DNA from: Gehongia tenuis | GTDB taxonomy: Bacteria > Bacillota > Clostridia > Christensenellales > NSJ-53 | Length of the DNA stretch: 64,000 nucleotides | NCBI RefSeq assembly: GCF_014384795.1 | Contig: NZ_JACRSR010000001.1 | Span: 434,001-498,000 of the forward strand | Direction: 5' to 3' | Part shown: in pieces, positions 40,962 through 49,465 of the stretch | Layout of the letters: each line of letters opens with the position of its first letter | How positions within the stretch are numbered: the first letter of the stretch is position 1 | Notes under the pieces: model-generated | What the model was told of the DNA's origin: nothing | Seen by the model: the letters and a program-made list of their open reading frames with translations, nothing else | The model's database searches: none | Position numbers and translations under genes: made by a program

Positions 40962-41813
40962 ATGAAGGTTGGTCTGCAAATCTATTCGGTAAGGAACCGC
41001 ATGGCGGAGGATCCGGTGGGCACGCTGCAAAAGGTGTCCGACATGGGGTACAAGTACATTGAGACCTACAGCCATCCTGAGGGCAGGGATGAAAAGACTT
41101 TCGGCTTCGGCCTTCCGGTGAAGGAAGCCAAAGCCCGTCTCGATGATCTCGGGCTCAAAGTGGTGGGCGCCCATTTCTATCCCGAACATCCCGAGGGTCT
41201 GGACGAATACTGCGCGTACTATGCCGAGCTGGGCGCGGATCAGGTGGGCTGCGGCGGCATCTACGAGACGGAGATGGCCCACAAGGCTGCGAATCTCAAC
41301 GCTGCGGGCAAGGTCGCGAAAAAGCACGGCCTTCGTTACTATTACCACAACCATTATCATGAATACCGCAAGGTGAACGGCGAATACATCATGCATATCT
41401 ATGCCAAGGAGACCGATCCCGAGCTGGTCGCCTTCGAGCTGGACACCTTCTGGCTGGCCCGGGCGGGCTTGAATCCTGTGGAAGAGATCAAGTACTATGG
41501 AAATCGCCTGGTGCTGCTCCATCAAAAGGATTTTACCAAGGGTCTTGACGAGCCCATCTCCGTGTTTGGCGAGGGCCGCATCGACCGCTGTGAGCCCATC
41601 ACTCCGGAGATCATGGACAAGTATCGCCGCCAGGATGTCTATGCCGAGGTGGGCACCGGCATTCTCCCCATTCAGGACTACATCGACGCGGGCAACGAGG
41701 TGGGATGCCCCTACATCCTGCTCGAGCAGGACTTCACCACCATGGACGAGATCGACTCCATTCAAACCAGCATGGATGCCTTCAGAAAATTCAAGGGCAT
41801 CGAGTGGGATTAA
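40962..41813 (+). CDS. sugar phosphate isomerase/epimerase, array member 1
   Basis: The ATG at 40962 (AAAGGAATG upstream) gives 283 residues. It is a xylose-isomerase-like TIM barrel (AP_endonuc_2 family): start KVGLQIYSVRN, then GAHFYPE, YYYHNHYHEYRK, ELDTFW (metal Asp), LLHQKDF (metal His), EVGTGILPIQDYI and ILLEQDF (metal Glu). Relatives isomerise or epimerise sugars, inositol intermediates or similar. It is closest to member 3. A terminator follows, so it is a one-gene transcript. Confidence 0.88.
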   Translation: MKVGLQIYSVRNRMAEDPVGTLQKVSDMGYKYIETYSHPEGRDEKTFGFGLPVKEAKARLDDLGLKVVGAHFYPEHPEGLDEYCAYYAELGADQVGCGGIYETEMAHKAANLNAAGKVAKKHGLRYYYHNHYHEYRKVNGEYIMHIYAKETDPELVAFELDTFWLARAGLNPVEEIKYYGNRLVLLHQKDFTKGLDEPISVFGEGRIDRCEPITPEIMDKYRRQDVYAEVGTGILPIQDYIDAGNEVGCPYILLEQDFTTMDEIDSIQTSMDAFRKFKGIEWD

Positions 41814-41821
41814 AGCGGGAA

Positions 41822-41850
41822 GGGCTGCCGGAAGGCGGCCCTTTTTCTTT
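41822..41850 (+). terminator. terminator after isomerase gene 1
   Basis: GGGCTGCC (41822-41829), loop GGAA, GGCGGCCC (41834-41841), then TTTTTCTTTT. Confidence 0.82.
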
Positions 41851-41971
41851 TGCGCCGGGCGGGCTTTTTCCGCTGCCGGCCCGGTCCGCGCCTTCGCGGA
41901 GCAGCGGAGCCTTCACCTCATCCGCGGGTGAACGGGCAGGAAACTTGTTTCAGGAAAATAGGCCAGGCATC

Positions 41972-42002
41972 TTGACATTGGGGTAACCCCATGGTTTATA
42001 CT
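41972..42002 (+). promoter_or_regulatory. MerR-type promoter of isomerase genes 2-5
   Basis: TTGACA (41972-41977), 19-bp spacer TTGGGGTAACCCCATGGTT, TATACT (41997-42002). The spacer holds the dyad TGGGG-TAA-CCCCA, centred as expected for a MerR dimer. Confidence 0.78.
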
Positions 42003-42045
42003 TAAGAAAGTGCCTTTTGGACAAAGGGAAGGGGGAAGCGGTTCT

Positions 42046-42909
42046 ATGAAGGTGGGCCTTCAGATGTACTCCGTGAAGGAGAGCTTTGGCAAGGACCCCA
42101 TGGGAACCATGGAAAAGGTGGCCGAACTTGGCTACCGCTACTGGGAAATCTGTGCATTCAATTCGTCCGGCCCCTACAACTTTGGGCTGGACCTGCCCGT
42201 CGAGGAGGCGGTGCCCTTCCTCAAAAGGCTGGGCGTTGTCATCATCGGCGCCCATATCGGGGAGAAGGATCTTCGGGACGACCAATACCTTGAGACCTTC
42301 TTTGATTACCAGGCGGCCATCGGATGCCTGAACCCCGGCATCGACTCCATCTTCTGCCAGACGGCCGGGGAGATTCGGGAGAAAGCGGCGCTTTTGAACA
42401 AATGCGGCCGCATGTGCAAAGCCAGGGGCATGCGCTTTCATTACCACAATCATTTCCACGAGTTCCAGCCCTTTGACGGCATAAGGATGCTGGACCATAT
42501 CCTGGACAACACCGATCCCGAGCTGGTGGATTTTGAACTGGATACCTACTGGGCCCTTCGGGGCGGCCAGGACCCGGTTCAGCTCATCGGCCAGTACGGC
42601 GGACGCATCTGCATGCTTCATCAAAAGGACCTGCCGGCCCAATACCACGGCCCCCTCAATCTTTTTGACGGATTCCACGATCCCGCCGTACCCGTGCGGG
42701 GCGGCGTCGACTTCCATCCGGACCGGAAGGAGGATTTCGTGGAGGTGGGCACCGGCATCATGGATATCCAGTCCATCATCGACGCGGGCAACCGCAGCCA
42801 AATTCCCTACATCACCCTGGAGCAGGACGCCACCAAGCTGGACGAGATCGAATCGGTGGCGTTGAGCATGGCTTCCTTCCGGAAGTACCGGGGCATCGAG
42901 TGGGACTAA
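42046..42909 (+). CDS. sugar phosphate isomerase/epimerase, array member 2
   Basis: 287 residues from ATG 42046. It is the most divergent member: start MKVGLQMYSVKESFGKDP, then GAHIGEKD, HYHNHFHEF, FELDTYWALRGG, MLHQKDLPAQ, EVGTGIMDIQSII and ITLEQDA, so the same barrel and likely metal residues are kept. It leads the second transcription unit (members 2-5), 44 bp before member 3. Its difference in the substrate-facing loops suggests a separate step or substrate. Confidence 0.87.
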   Translation: MKVGLQMYSVKESFGKDPMGTMEKVAELGYRYWEICAFNSSGPYNFGLDLPVEEAVPFLKRLGVVIIGAHIGEKDLRDDQYLETFFDYQAAIGCLNPGIDSIFCQTAGEIREKAALLNKCGRMCKARGMRFHYHNHFHEFQPFDGIRMLDHILDNTDPELVDFELDTYWALRGGQDPVQLIGQYGGRICMLHQKDLPAQYHGPLNLFDGFHDPAVPVRGGVDFHPDRKEDFVEVGTGIMDIQSIIDAGNRSQIPYITLEQDATKLDEIESVALSMASFRKYRGIEWD

Positions 42910-42953
42910 AGCGCCATCAAACGGCGGGAGCCGTCTAAGAAAGGAATGTTGAA

Positions 42954-43799
42954 ATGAAAGTCGGTCTTCAAATCTATTCGGTCAGGAATCACATGAACGA
43001 GGATCCGCTGGGCACCCTCAAAAAGGTTTCCGACATGGGCTACAAGTACATCGAGTCTTACAGCCATCCTGAAGGCAAGGACGTAAAAACTTTTGGATTC
43101 GGCATGGACGCCAAGGATGCAAAAGCCGTTTTGGATGATCTCGGGCTCAAAGTGGTGGGCGCCCATTTCTATCCCCTGATTCCCGAGGGCCTGGATGAGT
43201 TCTGCGAATATTATGCCGAGCTGGGCGTGCCCCAGGTGGGCTGCGGCGGAACCTGGGAGCTGGACATCGAAACCAAGGCGCCCTACCTCAACGAGGCCGG
43301 CAGAATTGCGAAAAAGCACGGCATCCGCTATTATTATCATAACCATGTGCAGGAGTATCGGGAGGTGGACGGTGAATACATCCAGCACCGCTTCTACAAC
43401 GAGACGGACCCCGAACTGGTTTATTTTGAACTGGATACCTTCTGGGTCGCCCGTTCCGGCATAGACCCCCGGGACGAGATGGAATTCTTCAAGGACCGGC
43501 TGGTGCTGCTCCATCAGAAGGATTTCGCGAAGGATGCCGGCGAGCCGCTGGTGATCTTTGAGAAGCTGGACCGCCAGACCCCCATGTCCGGCGAGGTGTA
43601 CGGCCAGAACAAGCGGGTGGAGGCCTTTGCCGAGGTGGGCACCGGCATTCTCCCGATCCAGGACTACATCGACAAGGCCAACGAGATCGGCGTGCCCTAC
43701 ATTCTGCTGGAGCAGGATCTGACCAAGATGGACGAGATCGACTCCATTGAGACCAGCATGAATGCCTTCAAGAAGTTCAAGGGCATCGAGTGGGATTGA
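42954..43799 (+). CDS. sugar phosphate isomerase/epimerase, array member 3
   Basis: 281 residues; its ribosome site and start (AAAGGAATGTTGAAATG) are nearly the same as member 1, and the first 60 codons are closely similar in DNA too (ATCTCGGGCTCAAAGTGGTGGGCGCC stretch in both, described here by its position 43139-43164). Barrel motifs as in member 1 with GAHFYPL, YYYHNHVQEYRE, FELDTFW, LLHQKDF and ILLEQDL. It ends 31 bp before member 4. Confidence 0.88.
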   Translation: MKVGLQIYSVRNHMNEDPLGTLKKVSDMGYKYIESYSHPEGKDVKTFGFGMDAKDAKAVLDDLGLKVVGAHFYPLIPEGLDEFCEYYAELGVPQVGCGGTWELDIETKAPYLNEAGRIAKKHGIRYYYHNHVQEYREVDGEYIQHRFYNETDPELVYFELDTFWVARSGIDPRDEMEFFKDRLVLLHQKDFAKDAGEPLVIFEKLDRQTPMSGEVYGQNKRVEAFAEVGTGILPIQDYIDKANEIGVPYILLEQDLTKMDEIDSIETSMNAFKKFKGIEWD

Positions 43800-43830
43800 T
43801 CAAAATTTTAGCGGTAAAGGGGACGAGATC

Positions 43831-44697
43831 ATGAAAGTTGGCATTCAGCTCTATTCCGTCAAGCAGCATGCGGCAAAGGACGGCCTCGGCACGCTGAAGG
43901 AAGTGGCAAAGCTGGGCTACAGGTATATCGAGCCCTACATCTCCATGCTTCCCCGGTTTTCCACCGGCGAGGGGGAGAAGGGCTACGGCCTTGGCATGAA
44001 CCGCAAGGACGCGAAGGCGTTTTTGGACGACACCGGCATCAAGATCGTGGGCGGCCACTACTATGTGGGCGACTTCGAGGCCATGTGCGATTACTACGCC
44101 TACCTTGGCGCGAAGAACTTCGGCACCGGCGGCTATCATTTCCCCGGCGGCCGGGATGAGCTCATGGAAAAGATCGACGAGATGAACAAGTGCGCCGAGA
44201 TCGCGAAGAAGTACGGTATGCGCTATTACTACCACAACCACTTCTGGGAATACCAGAAGTTTGACGGCAAGACCGTGATGGAGATCATCGCGGAGAACAC
44301 CGACCCGGCCATCTTCTTCTTCGAGCAGGACAACTACTGGGCGGCCCGGGGCGGCGTGGACCCGGTGGAGGAGATGGAGAAGCTGAAGGGCCGGCTCATC
44401 CTCATGCACCAGAAGGACTTCGCCAAGGACGCCGGCGAGCCCATCAATCTCTTCGAGGAGCGCATCGACATCAACAAGCCCATCACCGGGGAGATGCACA
44501 CGAAGAACCGTCACGTGGGCACCTTCGCCGAGGTGGGCAACGGCATCCTGCCGATCCAGGATTACATCGACAAGGGCAACGAGTGCGGCGTGGAATACGT
44601 GCTCCTCGAGCAGGATCTCACCGCCATCGACGAGCTTGAGTCCATCAGGATCAGCATGGAAGCCTTCAAGAAGTTCACCGGCATCGAGTGGGATTAA
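43831..44697 (+). CDS. sugar phosphate isomerase/epimerase, array member 4
   Basis: 288 residues, ATG 43831. Motifs: KVGIQLYSVKQH, GGHYYVG, YYYHNHFWEYQK, FFEQDNYWAARGG (metal Asp in EQDN, in place of ELDT), LMHQKDF, EVGNGILPIQDYI and VLLEQDL. It is nearly identical to member 5 in protein and in long DNA runs, so the two arose by recent tandem duplication or are held together by gene conversion. Confidence 0.88.
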   Translation: MKVGIQLYSVKQHAAKDGLGTLKEVAKLGYRYIEPYISMLPRFSTGEGEKGYGLGMNRKDAKAFLDDTGIKIVGGHYYVGDFEAMCDYYAYLGAKNFGTGGYHFPGGRDELMEKIDEMNKCAEIAKKYGMRYYYHNHFWEYQKFDGKTVMEIIAENTDPAIFFFEQDNYWAARGGVDPVEEMEKLKGRLILMHQKDFAKDAGEPINLFEERIDINKPITGEMHTKNRHVGTFAEVGNGILPIQDYIDKGNECGVEYVLLEQDLTAIDELESIRISMEAFKKFTGIEWD

Positions 44698-44739
44698 GTT
44701 ACCTCAAAAAAATTTATATATTGAAGGAGACGAGAAACG

Positions 44740-45600
44740 ATGAAAGTTGGTATTCAGCTCTACTCCGTCAAGGAACACCTGATGAAGGACGGCCTTGGCA
44801 CCATGAAGGAAGTTGCGAAACTGGGCTACAAGTACATTGAGCCCTTTGCCGCGGCACGGTTCTCCACCGGCGAAGCCGAGAAGGGCTACGGCCTTGGCAT
44901 GAACCGCAAGGACGCGAAGGCGTTCCTGGACGACACCGGCATCAAGATCGTGGGCGGTCACTACTACACCGGCGACTTCGAGGGCATGGCCGATTACTAC
45001 GCCTACCTTGGCGCGAAGAACTTCGGTACCGGCGGCTACACCTTCCCCGGCGGTCTTGACGAGCTCATGCCCAAGATCGACGAGATGAACAAGTGCGCCG
45101 AGATCGCCCATAAGTACGGTATGCGCTACTACTACCACAACCATTTCTGGGAATACCAGAAGTTTAACGGCAAGACCGTGATGGAAATCATCGCGGAGAA
45201 CAGCGATCCCGCCATCTTCTTCTTCGAGCAGGACAACTACTGGGCGGCCCGGGGCGGCGTGGACCCGGTGGAGGAGATGGAGAAGCTGAAGGGCCGGCTC
45301 ATTCTCATGCACCAGAAGGACTTCGCCAAGGATGCCGGCGAGCCCATCAATCTCTTCGAGGAGAAGGTGGACATCAACGGACCCATCAGCGGCAAAACCC
45401 ATAATGACAACCGTCATGTGGGCACCTTCGCCGAGGTGGGCAACGGCATCCTGCCGATCCAGGACTACATCGACAAGGGCAACGAGTGCGGTGTGGAATA
45501 CGTGCTTCTCGAGCAGGATCTCACCGCCATCGACGAGCTTGAGTCCATCAGGATCAGCATGGAAGCCTTCCACAAGTTCACCGGCATCGAGTGGGATTAA
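44740..45600 (+). CDS. sugar phosphate isomerase/epimerase, array member 5
   Basis: 286 residues behind GAAGGAGACGAG. Same motifs as member 4 (GGHYYTG, YYYHNHFWEYQK, FFEQDNYWAARGG, LMHQKDF). It differs from member 4 mainly in residues 30-45 and around 215-230. It ends the array; a strong terminator follows 42 bp later. No transporter, kinase or dehydrogenase gene is linked to the array. Confidence 0.88.
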   Translation: MKVGIQLYSVKEHLMKDGLGTMKEVAKLGYKYIEPFAAARFSTGEAEKGYGLGMNRKDAKAFLDDTGIKIVGGHYYTGDFEGMADYYAYLGAKNFGTGGYTFPGGLDELMPKIDEMNKCAEIAHKYGMRYYYHNHFWEYQKFNGKTVMEIIAENSDPAIFFFEQDNYWAARGGVDPVEEMEKLKGRLILMHQKDFAKDAGEPINLFEEKVDINGPISGKTHNDNRHVGTFAEVGNGILPIQDYIDKGNECGVEYVLLEQDLTAIDELESIRISMEAFHKFTGIEWD

Positions 45601-45642
45601 TGAGTTTTGGGCCCCTTGCGGCCTGACAGCGAAAGCACGGAG

Positions 45643-45672
45643 CGGCGCAGCCAAGACGGCTGCGCCGTTTTT
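45643..45672 (+). terminator. terminator of the isomerase array
   Basis: CGGCGCAGCC (45643-45652), short loop, GGCTGCGCCG (45658-45667), then TTTTT. Confidence 0.9.
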
Positions 45673-45800
45673 GTTAACCTTTTTTGGGCCGCGGTCCGCA
45701 TCCCTGCCGATGGTCCGGCGGCTGGACGGCTTTTCCGCTCTCGGCCTGCCGGTTTATCCATGGCGCCGGATGCCGGGGCATCGCCATCCTCGGGCAATAG

Positions 45801-45832
45801 AAAAAGGCCGCCGCGGCTGCGGCAGCCTTTGA
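45801..45832 (-). terminator. terminator of the collagen-like gene
   Basis: On the minus strand GGCTGCCGC and GCGGCGGCC form a 9-bp stem (one G-U pair), followed by TTTTT at 45805-45801. Confidence 0.8.
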
Positions 45833-45840
45833 GCTCCCAT

Positions 45841-47115
45841 CTAAATGGAATCGTTCAGTTTTTTCACAGACAGGGTCGCGTTGGCATTTCCGTTGATGAT
45901 GGCATCCAGGCCGCTGGGCAGGGTGCGGAGAACGGCAATGGCCAGGTCCAAGGTATCGTTGGCGCTGAGCGATACGATGGTGGAGCAGGACAGCCGGCCG
46001 TCGTAGGACAGGGTGGTGGTGTCGTCCACGGCCAGCGTCTGGGAGCCCCGGGTCTGCTGAATCATGGCACCGTTCCTGCGAACTCCCACCGCCACGTCGA
46101 CGGCCCTGCTGGTGTTGAGGAGGATGTTGTAATTGATCTCATAGTCGCCGCCCTCAAGAATGGTGAGGCTGTTGGTGGTGGGATAGATGACGTTTTTCGT
46201 GGGCATGGGGGTATTGAGCGAAATGGTGATATATTGGTCGGCGGCAATGAAGAAAAGAAGCTGCGTGCTTCCGTTGTAGAGGCCGCCATACGCGGCAAGA
46301 CCGCCGGAGGCAGTGCCGGCAGGCCCGGTTGGGCCGGTAGCGCCCGTTGCACCCGTGGGACCAGTGGGACCGACTTCGCCGGCAGGCCCGGTAGGTCCAG
46401 TGGGACCCGTTGCGCCGTCCGCACCGTTGGCACCGGCAGCGCCCGTGGGACCGGTGGGACCCGTTGCGCCGTCCGCACCGTTGGCACCAGCAGCGCCCGT
46501 GGGACCGGTGGGACCCGTTGCGCCGTCCGCGCCGTTGGCACCAGCAGCGCCCGTGGGACCGGTGGGACCGACTTCGCCGGCAGCGCCCGCGGGACCAGTG
46601 GGCCCCGTTGCGCCGTCCGCGCCGTTCGTACCGGCGGGCCCGGTGGGACCAAGATCGCCGGCGGGGCCCTGCTGACCGTCGTGGCCCCTTGGAATCACGA
46701 AATCCAAAAGATGACCCGGTCCGCCGGCAACATCCCGGACTTCCGCAGCGGTTCCAGGCTCACCGGTGGTGGTGTAGCGCACAGTGATCGTTTCCGCCGC
46801 CCCGGTGGCTCCGGTGGCGCCGGTCGTCCCAGTCGCTCCGGTGGCGCCAGTCGCACCGGTCGCACCAGTGGCCCCCTGGGCACCCTGAGACCCGGGAATC
46901 CCCTGGGGACCCGTGGGTCCGGTGGGCCCTGTCGGTCCGGTGGGTCCTATGGGCCCCTGGGGCCCCTCAAAGCCTATGGGACCCTGGGGTCCGGTGGGGC
47001 CGGTCGGTCCAGCGACGGGCACATAGCACGGCTGGCAGGGAGCGGGAGGCGGGGGAGGACAGGATGCCGCCGGATGGCAGATCCCGGACGGATATAAATA
47101 GTTTTTATATATCAT
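45841..47115 (-). CDS. collagen-like Gly-x-y repeat protein with globular C-terminal head
   Basis: 424 residues, ATG behind GGAGTGAT. A short N-terminus rich in Pro and Cys ([13 protein letters not shown]) is followed by a first collagen stretch ([10 protein letters not shown] type, about 36-110), a non-collagen insert ([14 protein letters not shown]..., about 111-145), a second collagen stretch (about 146-275), and a 135-residue beta-rich head like the TNF/C1q-type ends of BclA-like proteins (ends [11 protein letters not shown]). Such filaments decorate spores or cells of Bacillota. No signal peptide is seen, which fits a spore-surface protein made in the mother cell. Confidence 0.87.
   Translation of the reverse strand: MIYKNYLYPSGICHPAASCPPPPPAPCQPCYVPVAGPTGPTGPQGPIGFEGPQGPIGPTGPTGPTGPTGPQGIPGSQGAQGATGATGATGATGATGTTGATGATGAAETITVRYTTTGEPGTAAEVRDVAGGPGHLLDFVIPRGHDGQQGPAGDLGPTGPAGTNGADGATGPTGPAGAAGEVGPTGPTGAAGANGADGATGPTGPTGAAGANGADGATGPTGPTGAAGANGADGATGPTGPTGPAGEVGPTGPTGATGATGPTGPAGTASGGLAAYGGLYNGSTQLLFFIAADQYITISLNTPMPTKNVIYPTTNSLTILEGGDYEINYNILLNTSRAVDVAVGVRRNGAMIQQTRGSQTLAVDDTTTLSYDGRLSCSTIVSLSANDTLDLAIAVLRTLPSGLDAIINGNANATLSVKKLNDSI
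46386..46570 (-). repeat. tandem 54-bp repeats in the collagen region
   Basis: An 18-residue unit ([18 protein letters not shown]) is repeated about three times with near-identical DNA, a likely site of length variation by slippage or recombination. Confidence 0.8.
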
Positions 47116-47146
47116 GGGATATCACTCCACAAATCTCAAATTTGGT

Positions 47147-47160
47147 TATAGGAACCTATA
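47147..47160. promoter_or_regulatory. inverted repeat upstream of the collagen-like gene
   Basis: TATAGG-AA-CCTATA, a 6-bp dyad 32 bp before the start codon. It may be part of the promoter or an operator; sigma factor not identified. Confidence 0.35.
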
Positions 47161-47213
47161 TTAAACTATGTGGGCGGGAAAGATGCGGTGCGGTTTTTGG
47201 TTGAGACCGGCGA

Positions 47214-47250
47214 AATAAATAAAAGGGCATCCCGTACTGCGGGATGCCCT
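47214..47250 (-). terminator. terminator of the alcohol dehydrogenase gene
   Basis: GGGCATCCCG and CGGGATGCCC form a 10-bp stem; on the minus strand it is followed by TTTTATTTATTT. Confidence 0.88.
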
Positions 47251-47264
47251 GCGAGCGAGGAGAA

Positions 47265-48413
47265 TTACATCAGCTTGCGGAACAGCTCCTTGAGATCCTC
47301 CACGCTGGTGTCCTTGGGATTGCCGGGCCGGCAGGCGTCGGCATAGGCGGACTCGGCCAGGAAGGGGAGATCCTCCGGCTTCAAAGCGGCCAGCTTGCCC
47401 GGAATGCCCACGTCCGCGGAGAGCTTTTTCACCGCGTCCACGGCGGCCTTGCGGTACTGGGCCTCAGACATCTCGTCCACGCCCTTGACGCCCATGGCCC
47501 GGGCGATCTCCCGGAACTTATCGCCGGTGCAGTCGGCGTTGTATTCCATCACGATGGGCAGCATCATGGCGCAGGCGACGCCGTGGGGGGTGTCATACAC
47601 CGCGCCCAGGGTGTGGGCCATGGAATGGGCGATGCCAAGTCCCACATTGGAGAAGCCCATGCCGGCGATGTACTGGCCAAGGGCCATGCCTTCCCGGCCC
47701 TCCGGCGTGCCGGCAACGGCGCCCCGAAGGGATTTGGCGATGATCTCGATGGCCTTGAGGTGGAACATATCCGTCATTTCCCAGGCGGCCTTGGTGGTGT
47801 AGCCCTCGATGGCGTGGGTGAGCGCGTCCATACCGGTGGAGGCGGTGAGGCCCTTCGGCATGGATGCCATCATGTCCGGGTCCACCACGGCGATGATGGG
47901 CATATCATGGGGATCGACGCACACGAACTTGCGCTTTCTTTCCACGTCGGTGATCACGTAGTTGATGGTCACCTCGGCGGCGGTGCCGGCGGTGGTGGGT
48001 ACGGCGATGATGGGCACGCAGGGGTTCTTTGTGGGCGCCACGCCTTCCAGGGAACGCACATCCTCGAACTCGGGGTTGGCGACGATGATGGCGATGGCCT
48101 TGGCGGTATCCATGGAGGAGCCGCCGCCGATGGCGATGATGTAATCGGCGCCGGAAGCCTTGAAGGCGGCAACGCCGTGCTGGACGTTCTCAATGGTGGG
48201 ATTGGCCTTGATATCCGAATAGATCTCGTAGGGGAGGCTCTCCCGATCCAGGATATCCGTCACCTTGGAGACGACCTTGAATTGAATCAGATCCGGATCG
48301 GTGCACAGGAAGGCCTTTTGAAAGCCGTGGGCTCTGACCTCGTTTGCAATCTCCTGAATCGCGCCGGTGCCGTGATAGGAGGTTTCGTTGAGCATGATTC
48401 TGTTTGCCATCAT
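47265..48413 (-). CDS. iron-containing alcohol dehydrogenase
   Basis: A 382-residue group III dehydrogenase. NAD site GGGSSMDTAKA, metal ligands in DPDMMASMP...GMDALTHAIEGY and GIAHSMAHTLGAVYDTPHG. Enzymes of this kind interconvert aldehydes and alcohols such as 1,3-propanediol, ethanol or lactaldehyde; substrate not predictable. The ATG has AAAGGAGAG. It stands alone between two terminators. It is close to the fucO/dhaT type by overall motif layout. Confidence 0.92.
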   Translation of the reverse strand: MMANRIMLNETSYHGTGAIQEIANEVRAHGFQKAFLCTDPDLIQFKVVSKVTDILDRESLPYEIYSDIKANPTIENVQHGVAAFKASGADYIIAIGGGSSMDTAKAIAIIVANPEFEDVRSLEGVAPTKNPCVPIIAVPTTAGTAAEVTINYVITDVERKRKFVCVDPHDMPIIAVVDPDMMASMPKGLTASTGMDALTHAIEGYTTKAAWEMTDMFHLKAIEIIAKSLRGAVAGTPEGREGMALGQYIAGMGFSNVGLGIAHSMAHTLGAVYDTPHGVACAMMLPIVMEYNADCTGDKFREIARAMGVKGVDEMSEAQYRKAAVDAVKKLSADVGIPGKLAALKPEDLPFLAESAYADACRPGNPKDTSVEDLKELFRKLM

Positions 48414-48506
48414 TAATCTCTCCTTTTCCTGAAGATTGACAATTCTTTATCATTATCCTAGTCCCAATTTGAAAAAAAGTAAAGCGATCCATGGAAAAAA
48501 GCCCGC

Positions 48507-48980
48507 CTATCCGGGCAGAATCCGGACGGGGACGCCCCGGGCGCGGGCGTACTGGAGGGTGTTCAAGGTGCCGCCGCGGCCGCCGCCATAGACGGCGATG
48601 ACCCGCCCCGAGCGGTCCACCATCCAGCGGTTGCGCTTTTGGAAGGCGGCGTAGCTGAAGGCGGGGGAGATCACGAAGCGCTGATCCGCCCCCTTCAGAA
48701 CCCGCCGGTAGCGGGCCTGCCACGCAGGGGACCATCCCGCCTCGAAGCGGGGAAAGGGCAGGGCGGCGATGAGACGAAGGGCGGGATTTTTGGATTTGAG
48801 CTCCAGCACTTCCTCCGCCGCCCAGAGATCCACGCCCCGGGCCATGCCGGTAATGAAGGTGGTGAAGCCCTCCGCCGCGGCCGCCTCAATCTCCCTTTTG
48901 AGCGCGGCCCTCACCTCCGCTTCGCCGATTTTCAGCTTTTCCGGCCGATGGCCTGTAAAACAGCAGGTTGTCCGGTTCAT
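48507..48980 (-). CDS. YpsA/SLOG-family protein (DUF1273-like)
   Basis: Start MNRTTCCFTGHRPEKL at 48980, behind GGGAGGGAG; 157 residues. The FTGHRP, TGMARGVDLWAAE and YGGGRGGT motifs identify the SLOG Rossmann-like family, thought to bind nucleotides or their derivatives; B. subtilis YpsA affects cell division. The family role is not settled. It lies 74 bp downstream of the Xre gene in the same orientation, so may be cotranscribed. Confidence 0.82.
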   Translation of the reverse strand: MNRTTCCFTGHRPEKLKIGEAEVRAALKREIEAAAAEGFTTFITGMARGVDLWAAEEVLELKSKNPALRLIAALPFPRFEAGWSPAWQARYRRVLKGADQRFVISPAFSYAAFQKRNRWMVDRSGRVIAVYGGGRGGTLNTLQYARARGVPVRILPG

Positions 48981-49054
48981 ATTTTCTCCCTCCCGCCGCG
49001 GCCATGAAAAAAGATACCGCGTCTGAACGGTATCCTGCACCCGCCGCCGGGAAA

Positions 49055-49258
49055 TCATTCATCGGTTATATCAAAAAGATCGTTGGGTGTGCAGTCAAAC
49101 ACCACGCACAGCGTTTCAATCATCTCATACTGAATGGACCGGGTGCGATTGTTGACCATATTGTTAAAATTCTGATAACTCATACCCAGCTGCTTGTGAA
49201 GCCAATATTTAGTTTTTCCGTTCTCATCAAGGAGATCCGTTACTCTCAGCCTAATCAT
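49055..49258 (-). CDS. small Xre-family helix-turn-helix regulator
   Basis: A 67-residue Cro/CI-type protein: MIRLRVTDLLDENGKTKYWL, helix-turn-helix QLGMSYQNFNNMVNNRT and FDCTPNDLFDITD. It is the minimal YozG-like type found widely in Bacillota, where it often regulates neighbouring genes. Initiation codon ATG with ACGGATCTCC-complementary site GGAAAG; promoter not clear. Confidence 0.85.
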   Translation of the reverse strand: MIRLRVTDLLDENGKTKYWLHKQLGMSYQNFNNMVNNRTRSIQYEMIETLCVVFDCTPNDLFDITDE

Positions 49259-49436
49259 AACTTTCCCAAGCTCTAATTTATGGATTAAGTGTATCTTATT
49301 TCTTTCTCCGGGATGAAGACCCTTGGATTAACTAATGTATACATGGGGGAATCCATTTCAATTATGACAGGCGGGGGCATGAAAGGCTATGCTCCAATAT
49401 GGGGCAGAAGGGAAGAAGGGTCTATGTACCACCGCC

Positions 49437-49460
49437 GGGCGGCGGTGGTATTGAGCCGAT
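49437..49460. other. perfect 10-bp stem-loop downstream of the VWA gene
   Basis: TACCACCGCC (49437-49446), loop GGGC, GGCGGTGGTA (49451-49460). It lies just past the stop of the minus-strand VWA gene but lacks a T run, so is either a weak terminator or an mRNA end stabiliser. The rest of 49259-49465 shows no gene. Confidence 0.6.
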
Positions 49461-49465
49461 AAGAC

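Noticed and set aside
46313..46675. Possible CRISPR-like repeats
   Set aside because: The periodic units are contiguous, have no unique spacers and encode collagen repeats in frame.
45607..47097. Gly/Ser/Arg-rich plus-strand frame in the collagen region
   Set aside because: Mirror of Gly-x-y codons; repeats come from the collagen gene.
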